From: Vicingus sp036171675
GTDB lineage: Bacteria; Bacteroidota; Bacteroidia; Flavobacteriales_E; Vicingaceae
Reading direction: 5' to 3'
DNA length: 12,325 nucleotides
NCBI GenBank assembly: GCA_036171675.1
Contig: JAVHRO010000092.1
Span: 1-12,325, forward strand
The notes below the pieces were generated by a model that did not search any database, was not told the origin of the DNA, and worked only from the letters and a program-made list of their open reading frames with translations. Positions 7,840 to 12,325 of the stretch are shown one piece after another (the first letter of the stretch is position 1; the number at the start of each line of letters is the position of its first letter). The position numbers and the translations under genes were made by a program.

Positions 7840-8610
7840 TTACTTTTTCTTAAAAGCATTAATAGCATTTCGTGTAAAATCAGATAACACCAATTTGCCA
7901 CTCATTCCTGCTCGTTCAACCAATAAAGTATCCCAATGTTCGGTTCCTTCCCAGAATATTTTTTTAAGCATGCTCATGGCTTCAGGGTTTGAAATAGCTA
8001 ATTTATTGGCAAGAACATCAATTGCTTCGTCCATTTCTTCAATGGTTTCAAACGTTTCGGCGTAAAGCGATTTTTCTTTTGCCCAGTCGGCACTATACCA
8101 TTCGGTAGCATTAATAGCTAACATACTCATGGCTGAAGTACCTATTTTTCGTTCTACCGCTGGTCCAACCACAAACGGCCCAATACCAACAGCCAGTTCG
8201 CTTAATTTTACAGACGCATCTTTTGTTGCGTAACAAAAATCTACTGCACTAGCTAAACCAACTCCACCACCAACTGCTTTTCCTTGAACACGTCCAATAA
8301 TTAATTTAGGACATTTTCGTGCTGCATTTATTACATTGGCAAATCCTGAAAAGAACGTTTTTCCTGTTTCCAAATCATTGATAGAAATCAATTCGTCGAA
8401 ACTTGCTCCTGCACAAAATGCTTTATCGCCGTTCGATTTTAATATGATTACTTTGATTGCATCGTTTGTTCCTGCTTCGGTAATAGTTTCAGCCAATTTG
8501 GTTAAAATTTTTCCGGGTAAAGAATTACTCAAAGGATGAAAAAATTCAATTGTGGCAATTCCTTTTTCGTTAACCGAAATTTCTACTGAACCTTGTTCTG
8601 TTGTTGTCAT
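7840..8610 (-). CDS. Crotonase-family enoyl-CoA isomerase/hydratase
   Basis: The 256-residue protein has the crotonase fold. AFCAGASF at 64-71 forms the first half of the oxyanion hole and KAVGGGVGLA at 111-120 the second. In rat enoyl-CoA hydratase two glutamates, 20 residues apart, activate water. Here the first position is Gly118 while the second, Glu138 (LSELAVGIGP), is kept. A single acid at the second site is known from enoyl-CoA isomerases of this superfamily, so isomerase activity is more likely than hydration. With paaZ upstream, a PaaG-like role in phenylacetate breakdown is possible but unproven. The frame runs on to an ATG at 8655, but those 15 extra residues (PPLWGGWEGQ) are translated from an intergenic repeat; the ATG at 8610 fits the family N-terminus. 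Confidence 0.85.
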   Translation of the reverse strand: MTTTEQGSVEISVNEKGIATIEFFHPLSNSLPGKILTKLAETITEAGTNDAIKVIILKSNGDKAFCAGASFDELISINDLETGKTFFSGFANVINAARKCPKLIIGRVQGKAVGGGVGLASAVDFCYATKDASVKLSELAVGIGPFVVGPAVERKIGTSAMSMLAINATEWYSADWAKEKSLYAETFETIEEMDEAIDVLANKLAISNPEAMSMLKKIFWEGTEHWDTLLVERAGMSGKLVLSDFTRNAINAFKKK

Positions 8611-8616
8611 TTTTTG

Positions 8617-8770
8617 ACCCTCCCAACCTCCCCAAAGGGGAGGAGTTTCCATCACACTTGCTTAAGTGTATAAGTGTGGTTGGATGTTTTTTTTATATGT
8701 TTATATTAATTCAATTACTTTTTTTTCGCTTTACCACGCAAGCCCCTCCTTCGGAGGGGTTGGGGAGGCT
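8617..8770. repeat. Compound inverted-repeat element
   Basis: Most of the spacer between the crotonase and VOC genes is a repeat-like element. At its left end is the hairpin CCTCCCC-AAA-GGGGAGG (8627-8643), and at its right end CCCCTCC-TTC-GGAGGGG (8743-8759), followed by GGTTGGGGAGG. The outer CT-rich and GA-rich parts of both ends are roughly complementary, so the whole can fold as one imperfect inverted repeat. Between them CACACTT (8653-8659) pairs with AAGTGTG (8672-8678). Similar C/T-rich pairs are scattered in Bacteroidota genomes (recollection, not a search). No transposase is present; it looks like a small non-autonomous element. Confidence 0.7.
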
Positions 8771-8771
8771 T

Positions 8772-9158
8772 TTATTTTTCTTCCGAAAACGTTAAAATAT
8801 ATCCGTTGATATCAACTATCGAAAACTCAAGGGTGTCATAAAAAGTACTTTCTAAATCAGCAATAATTTCAACTTCATTGTCCACCAATTCCTCATGTAG
8901 TTCCGTAATTTTATCTACTTTAATGTAAAATGTTAAGCCACCTCCCGGTTTTTGTGCTTTTAGTTTTGGCAATTCATCTTTTAAACTTTTTGCCGATTGA
9001 AACATGAGCATCACATTATTTCGTTTTACCATTGCCCAATCTATCACACCGACTTCGGGTACAGTTTTTAGCAAGGTAAAACCTAAAATATCAGTATAGT
9101 ATTCAATGGTTTCTTCAACATCGTTGACCATTAGGTTTGGGGTGAGTGAATTTAGCAT
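8772..9158 (-). CDS. VOC-superfamily (glyoxalase-fold) protein
   Basis: The 128-residue protein has a single vicinal-oxygen-chelate domain pair: LTPNLMVNDVEETIEYYTDILGF at the start, a central NNVMLMFQ strand, then LTFYIKV and the closing NGYILTFSEE. In metal-dependent members a His or Gln is found in the first strand and a Glu in the last. Here those places are taken by Pro/Asn and Thr, so the usual ligand set seems to be missing and no catalytic activity can be assigned. Possible roles are ligand binding or resistance-type sequestration. It lies between paaZ and the crotonase gene on the same strand, 101 nt after paaZ, with no clear promoter of its own, so co-transcription is likely. The start at 9158 is the only sensible ATG. 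Confidence 0.8.
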   Translation of the reverse strand: MLNSLTPNLMVNDVEETIEYYTDILGFTLLKTVPEVGVIDWAMVKRNNVMLMFQSAKSLKDELPKLKAQKPGGGLTFYIKVDKITELHEELVDNEVEIIADLESTFYDTLEFSIVDINGYILTFSEEK

Positions 9159-9167
9159 GTTTGTATT

Positions 9168-9252
9168 GTTTAAAGTTAGAAAGTTTATAAAGTTAAAGGT
9201 TTATTTTCTGTTGATGTTTTTCTTTCAACTTTTTACTTTACAAACTTTTAAC
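9168..9252. repeat. Imperfect inverted repeat of AAAGTT-like units
   Basis: The 101-nt spacer between paaZ and the VOC gene consists of AAAGTTA/AAAGTTT-like units at 9168-9198 and their complements (CTTTCAACTTTTTAC) at 9222-9252. Aligned without gaps, the two arms match at 21 of 31 positions, so a weak stem with a loop of 23 nt is possible. The units recall the heptamer array before nqrB in size but not in sequence. Confidence 0.45.
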
Positions 9253-9259
9253 TGAGTTT

Positions 9260-11335
9260 TTAATCTTGATTTTTAAATTTTACCATCGTTAATATAGTCG
9301 CCAAAGCTACTGTTTCTCCTGTTTCGTCATACACATCTACCAAGAATTTTACAATTCCTTTTTTGATGTCCATTCCTTTTGGAATTTCTTCATCAGCTTT
9401 AAATTCTTTTTTCTCTTGAGAAATTTTTTCTTTCGCTGTAAAACGAACTCCGATGGTCATGCCTGGATAAACAGGTTTAACAAATCGACAATCTTCTAAG
9501 CCATAATTTAATAAAACCGGACCTTTTTTGCCATCTACAAACAACCCAGCTGCTTTCGATAATACCCAGTAGCCGTGGGCAACATTACTTTCGAAAATGG
9601 TTCCTTCCAACGAAGTTGCATCAACATGTGCATAAAAATGGTCGCCACTAACATTGGCAAAATTTACAATGTCGGCATTAGTAACCGTATGTTTTCTAGT
9701 AATTACTGTTTCGCCAATTTGTATTTCTTCAAAATATTTTTGAAAAACATGTTTATCAAACTCCGTTTGTTCTGCACCATATTGATATTGGTTGGTTACT
9801 TTAGTTATCATGGTTGGAGAACCTTGTATGGCAGTTCGTTGCATGTAATGTAAAATACCACGTTTACCGCCCATTTCTTCACCACCACCTGCTCTTCCAG
9901 GGCCACCATGAGTAAGTAATGGCATCGGAGAACCATGTCCAGTGCTTTCTTTAGCACACGCTCTGTTTAAAATTAAAATTCGTCCGTGCAAACAAGCAGC
10001 ACCCATCACAAATTCTTTGGCAATTTTATCATCGTTGGTAACAATTGAACAAACCAACGAGCCTTTACCCAAGTTAGCCAATTCAATAGCTTCATCAAGG
10101 TTTTTGTAAGGTATTATGGTTGAAACTGGTCCAAAAGCTTCAATATTGTGACAATCAGTATTTACAAATGGATTTTCGTTTACGAATAAGATAGGCGACA
10201 TAAAAGCACCTTTGTTTTTATCGGCTCCAACCACTTCATAAGTATCTAAATTTCCGAACACCATTTTTTGTGTTTTGACCAATTGTTCCACTTTTTCGCG
10301 AACTTCTTTTACTTGCTCTAAACCTGCTAATGAACCCATACGAACACCTTCCACTTCCGGGTTTCCGATTACGGTTTGAGCCAGTCGTTTGCCTAAAGCA
10401 ATTTGTACATCCTCAACCAATTTTTCAGGAACAATAATTCTTCGAACGGCAGTACATTTTTGCCCTGCTTTTACGGTCATTTCGCGTTGAACTTCTTTGA
10501 TAAACAAATCAAATTCTTCTGTTCCAGGAACAGCATCTTCTCCTAAAACAGAAGCATTTAATGAGTCTGCTTCCATGTTAAAGGGAACAGCTTTTTCTAA
10601 CAAACGAGGATGGGATTTTAGCATTTTTCCTGTTGATGCCGAACCGGTAAAAGTGACCACATCTTGGTTGGTTACGTGGTCTAAAATTCCGTTGGCAGAA
10701 CCACAAATGAGTTGTAAAGCTCCGTCGGGTAAAATTTTAGAATCGATAATATCTTTAACCATTACTTCGGTTAAAAAAGAGGTGAGCGTTGCAGGTTTTA
10801 CAATGGCAGGAACACCAGCCATAAAGTTAACGGCTATTTTTTCTAACATTCCCCAAATAGGAAAGTTAAATGCGTTGATGTGAATGGCGACACCTTGTTT
10901 TGGAACCATGATGTGGTGCCCAATAAATGTTCCGCCTTTTGAAAGTGGAGCGGTTTCTCCGTCAATGTAAAAAGGTTCGTCGGGAAACTGACGACGCAAA
11001 CTTGCATTGGCAAATAAATTACCAATACCGCCTTCGATATCAATCCAACTATCCACTTTGGTAGCCCCTGTTTTGGCACTCACGGCATAGTATTTTGCTT
11101 TTAACGACATTAAATGTATTGCCAACGCTTTTAACATCAATCCTCGTTCCTGAAAAGTCATTTTTCGTAATGCAGGTCCGCCAACTTTTCGGGCATAATC
11201 CATCATGGCAGCAAAATCTAATCCTTCGCTCGATGCTGTTGCAATTTGCTCTCCGGTTATGGCATTAAATAAGGCTTTGTCTTTTCCAGTTCCTTCAACC
11301 CATTTCCCTTGAGCGTAGTTTTGTAGTTTCATCAT
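9260..11335 (-). CDS. paaZ: Bifunctional ring-opening hydrolase / aldehyde dehydrogenase PaaZ
   Basis: PaaZ acts in the aerobic phenylacetyl-CoA pathway. Its C-terminal MaoC-type domain opens the oxepin-CoA ring by hydrolysis, and its N-terminal domain oxidises the reactive aldehyde formed. Counted from the ATG at 11335 (691 residues), the dehydrogenase part shows GSASTG at 231-236, the general base Glu255 (NMEADS) and the nucleophile Cys294 (GQKCTAVRR). The hydratase part shows NVSGDHFYAH with Asp565 and His570. The E. coli enzyme has E256, C295, D561 and H566, so all four are present. A TTG at 11350 extends the frame by five codons but is only about six nt from the predicted transcript start; ATG 11335 or 11332 is preferred. 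It heads a likely operon with the VOC and crotonase genes. No other core paa gene is in view. Confidence 0.94.
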   Translation of the reverse strand: MMKLQNYAQGKWVEGTGKDKALFNAITGEQIATASSEGLDFAAMMDYARKVGGPALRKMTFQERGLMLKALAIHLMSLKAKYYAVSAKTGATKVDSWIDIEGGIGNLFANASLRRQFPDEPFYIDGETAPLSKGGTFIGHHIMVPKQGVAIHINAFNFPIWGMLEKIAVNFMAGVPAIVKPATLTSFLTEVMVKDIIDSKILPDGALQLICGSANGILDHVTNQDVVTFTGSASTGKMLKSHPRLLEKAVPFNMEADSLNASVLGEDAVPGTEEFDLFIKEVQREMTVKAGQKCTAVRRIIVPEKLVEDVQIALGKRLAQTVIGNPEVEGVRMGSLAGLEQVKEVREKVEQLVKTQKMVFGNLDTYEVVGADKNKGAFMSPILFVNENPFVNTDCHNIEAFGPVSTIIPYKNLDEAIELANLGKGSLVCSIVTNDDKIAKEFVMGAACLHGRILILNRACAKESTGHGSPMPLLTHGGPGRAGGGEEMGGKRGILHYMQRTAIQGSPTMITKVTNQYQYGAEQTEFDKHVFQKYFEEIQIGETVITRKHTVTNADIVNFANVSGDHFYAHVDATSLEGTIFESNVAHGYWVLSKAAGLFVDGKKGPVLLNYGLEDCRFVKPVYPGMTIGVRFTAKEKISQEKKEFKADEEIPKGMDIKKGIVKFLVDVYDETGETVALATILTMVKFKNQD

Positions 11336-11362
11336 AATTTTTATTATCAATTCTTGCGGTCA

Positions 11363-11393
11363 TAAAATTACTTGTTTGCAATATATTGTACAA
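11363..11393 (-). promoter_or_regulatory. Promoter of paaZ
   Basis: Read on the minus strand, TTG (complement of 11391-11393) and TAATTTTA (complement of 11363-11370) are 20 nt apart. This matches the Bacteroidota consensus at all but the last base of the -7 box. The transcript would start near 11356, about 20 nt before the ATG at 11335. No operator for a PaaR-like regulator is evident. Confidence 0.5.
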
Positions 11394-11480
11394 CATAAAA
11401 GCGGTTCAATTTATTTTTGATGATTTATTTAGCTAGAAGAGTTATTTTTTAGTTGTTTTTCTGTCACACCACGAAGTAGC

Positions 11481-11517
11481 ATCAATACAATATTAAAAAA
11501 TAAGGAAAGATATTGAT
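11481..11517. repeat. Short inverted repeat ATCAATA/TATTGAT
   Basis: ATCAATA at 11481-11487 is matched by its complement TATTGAT at 11511-11517, with an A-rich stretch of 23 nt between. It is only seven pairs, all but one A-T, so it may be chance in such AT-rich DNA. It directly precedes the larger inverted repeat at 11524. Confidence 0.3.
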
Positions 11518-11523
11518 ATATTA

Positions 11524-11601
11524 CACGGATTTACACAGATTATAAAATCAAGTCAGAGGCGTGAAAAAATAATTTGTGAAAAAAATCTGCGAAAATCTGC
11601 G
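11524..11601. repeat. Interspersed inverted repeat (ATCTGYG type)
   Basis: The left arm CACGGATTTACACAGATT (11524-11541) and the right arm AATCTGCGAAAATCTGCG (11584-11601) are complementary at 14 of 18 positions. The right arm continues with a third copy of the unit (ATCTGTG, 11604-11610). I remember similar 'AATCTGTG/AATCCGTG' stretches from spacers of many Bacteroidota genomes, which suggests a dispersed family. The gap between paaZ and the toxin-antitoxin genes (11336-11717, 382 nt) holds this repeat, one smaller inverted repeat and two promoters; I see no gene in it. Confidence 0.65.
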
Positions 11602-11663
11602 ACATCTGTGGCATTTTTCTAGTAATAACTTAAAATCAATAAATCAAAAACCATTTTAGCTGT

Positions 11664-11686
11664 ATAACAAGTGCTTGTAAGGTTAT
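11664..11686. promoter_or_regulatory. Candidate operator of the toxin-antitoxin operon
   Basis: Two nested inverted repeats share a centre region just upstream of the -7 box. The inner one is ACAAG-TG-CTTGT (11667-11678), and the outer one ATAAC (11664-11668) with GTTAT (11682-11686). Toxin-antitoxin operons are usually repressed by binding of the antitoxin, or of the complex, to such palindromes. That this is the operator is inference from position and symmetry. Confidence 0.4.
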
Positions 11687-11700
11687 TTTTGCTAACTTTG
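11671..11700 (+). promoter_or_regulatory. Promoter of the toxin-antitoxin operon
   Basis: TAACTTTG at 11693-11700 is an exact Bacteroidota -7 box. At the right distance (19 nt) there is only GTG (11671-11673) instead of TTG; a real TTG at 11675 would be just 15 nt away. The transcript would start near 11706, about 12 nt before the antitoxin ATG. The upstream half overlaps the palindromes described for the operator. Confidence 0.55.
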
Positions 11701-11717
11701 TTTAAAACCGTATTACT

Positions 11718-11930
11718 ATGAGTACTTTAATAATTAACGCCACTAACCCCAAAGATTTAAATCTTTTAGTTGAAATAGCTAAAAGGTTGAAGCTTTCTGT
11801 TAAATTGGTTAAAGAAGAAAAAAACCGCTACAACGACGAAACTGAAAAGGCAATTGAAGAAGCAAGAGCTGATAAGAATATGATTAGAGCCAAAAATGTT
11901 GATGAACTTTTTGAGAAATTAAAATCATAG
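11718..11930 (+). CDS. Antitoxin of a YafQ-type toxin-antitoxin pair
   Basis: This 70-residue protein has an N-terminal strand (TLIINAT), a helix with LLVEIAKRLKLSVKLV, and a charged C-terminal half. The ending, AIEEARADKNMIRAKNVDELFEKL, resembles the toxin-binding tail of RelB-like antitoxins. The N-terminal half does not look like the ribbon-helix-helix of DinJ, the usual partner of YafQ, and bears some resemblance to the small DUF2683-type proteins of Bacteroidota. Family assignment is therefore open; the antitoxin role comes mainly from context. Its TAG stop shares one base with the GTG start of the toxin gene, so translation of the two is probably coupled. An exact -7 promoter box lies 18 nt upstream of the ATG. 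Confidence 0.75.
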   Translation: MSTLIINATNPKDLNLLVEIAKRLKLSVKLVKEEKNRYNDETEKAIEEARADKNMIRAKNVDELFEKLKS

Positions 11931-12202
11931 TGTTTACTGTAATTGCCTCAAATAGATTTAAAAAGAACTTTAAACTTTGTTTGAAACGAGGTTTAGATGA
12001 AGAAAAACTAAAAGTAGTTGTTAAACTACTCGAAAAAGATGGCAAACTACCCACCAAATTTAAACCACACTTACTAAAAGGAAAATACACAGGACTTTGG
12101 GAATGCCACATTCAACCAGATTGGTTGCTTGTTTGGGAACAAGAAGATACCATTAAGTTAATTACCCTTATTGCCACTGGAACTCACGCTGATTTATTTT
12201 AA
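11930..12202 (+). CDS. YafQ/RelE-family mRNA interferase toxin
   Basis: The 90-residue basic protein has the RelE fold signature of the YafQ group, ribosome-dependent nucleases that cut mRNA. Residues matching the active site of E. coli YafQ (H50, H63, D67, H87, F91, as I recall) are all present: His47, His60 within WECHIQPDW, Asp64, His86 and the C-terminal Phe90 of TGTHADLF. The toxin thus appears intact. The likely start is GTG at 11930, which overlaps the antitoxin stop (TAGTG); the sequence MFTVIASNRFKKNFK then gives the normal N-terminus, and no ATG occurs nearby. Length equals that of typical members. Such loci are mobile accessory genes, in line with the repeats on both sides. Confidence 0.88.
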   Translation: MFTVIASNRFKKNFKLCLKRGLDEEKLKVVVKLLEKDGKLPTKFKPHLLKGKYTGLWECHIQPDWLLVWEQEDTIKLITLIATGTHADLF

Positions 12203-12216
12203 AATTATTCTACAGG

Positions 12217-12244
12217 TTAGCTTGTCTTAATTGACAGCAGCTAA
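12217..12244. repeat. Stem-loop after the toxin gene
   Basis: TTAGCT (12217-12222) pairs with AGCTAA (12239-12244), and inside it TGTC pairs with GACA around a TTAATT loop, with a two-base GC bulge on one side. It starts 14 nt after the toxin stop. There is no T-run behind it, so it is not a canonical terminator, though it could protect or end the transcript. Confidence 0.4.
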
Positions 12245-12261
12245 AAAGTTAAATTTTAATG

Positions 12262-12269
12262 TATATTTG
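12262..12269 (+). promoter_or_regulatory. Isolated -7 promoter box
   Basis: TATATTTG is an exact TAnnTTTG match. No TTG is found 19-21 nt upstream, so this is half a promoter at best. If active, the transcript would start near 12276 and begin with the REP-like hairpin at 12286. Confidence 0.25.
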
Positions 12270-12285
12270 AATTACTGAAATGGAA

Positions 12286-12317
12286 CGAGTTACCCACGCA
12301 GCAGCGTGGTAAACTCG
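12286..12317. repeat. REP-like hairpin at the window edge
   Basis: CGAGTTACCCACGC (12286-12299) and GCGTGGTAAACTCG (12304-12317) form a stem of 12 pairs with one 2x2 mismatch and an AGCA loop. It is far richer in G+C than the DNA around it. The shape, with an internal mismatch and conserved flanks, is like REP elements moved by single-strand tyrosine transposases (RAYT) or the ends of IS200/IS605 elements. No transposase is visible before the window ends. Confidence 0.5.
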
Positions 12318-12325
12318 CACCAGCT

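Noticed and set aside
8611..8655. N-terminal extension of the crotonase to the ATG at 8655
   Set aside because: The added residues come from the C/T-rich repeat hairpin, and the family N-terminus begins after the ATG at 8610.
8601..8795. Plus-strand open frame of 64 codons covering the repeat element
   Set aside because: It consists of translated repeat and complementary gene ends, with no start signal or family resemblance.
9575..9853. Plus-strand open frame of 92 codons opposite paaZ
   Set aside because: It lies opposite the conserved MaoC-type domain and has low-complexity, Cys/Phe/Ile-rich content typical of a shadow.
11521..11610. CRISPR-like array, because of repeated ATCTGYG units
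   Set aside because: Units are about 7 nt with no spacers of regular length, and no cas gene is present.
11884..12111. Minus-strand open frame opposite the antitoxin and toxin genes
   Set aside because: Its Ser/Phe-rich product is the complement of Lys/Glu codons of the toxin-antitoxin genes.

Overview
The window is AT-rich DNA from a member of the Bacteroidota, most likely Flavobacteriia or a close relative. Four things support this: a type IX secretion system plug-type protein, found only in that phylum; promoters of the Bacteroidota form (TTG, about 19-20 nt, TAnnTTTG) instead of the E. coli form; almost no Shine-Dalgarno sequences; and short intergenic repeats of a kind familiar from this phylum. 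The assignment rests on recognition of sequence, not on a search.

Layout. From 82 to 1443 (minus strand) lies a secreted T9SS plug-domain protein. Divergent from it, 1606-7774 (plus strand) is a complete nqrABCDEF operon for the Na+-translocating NADH:quinone oxidoreductase, with a good promoter in front of nqrA and a perfect 18-nt palindromic terminator after nqrF (7793-7825). That terminator also faces the end of a convergent minus-strand group: paaZ (9260-11335), a small VOC-fold protein (8772-9158) and a crotonase-family enzyme (7840-8610). Upstream of paaZ is a 382-base gap holding the paaZ promoter, two inverted repeats and the promoter of a two-gene toxin-antitoxin locus (11718-12202, YafQ/RelE-type toxin). 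The window ends in a REP-like hairpin at 12286-12317.

How the genes work together. NqrA-F form one membrane complex that oxidises NADH, reduces quinone and exports Na+. All visible cofactor residues are present: the SGAT flavin sites of NqrB and NqrC, two cysteines each in NqrD and NqrE, and the four cysteines and the FAD/NADH motifs of NqrF. The flavin transferase ApbE needed to mature the complex is not in the window. PaaZ performs hydrolytic ring opening and aldehyde oxidation in the aerobic hybrid phenylacetyl-CoA pathway. The crotonase keeps only the second of the two usual acidic residues, which fits an isomerase better than a hydratase and may give a PaaG-like step. The other paa genes are absent here.

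Nothing in the window amounts to a clearly new system. The better leads are the crotonase active site, the antitoxin of uncertain family, and the repeat families in the spacers, one of which creates a false N-terminus for the crotonase gene.
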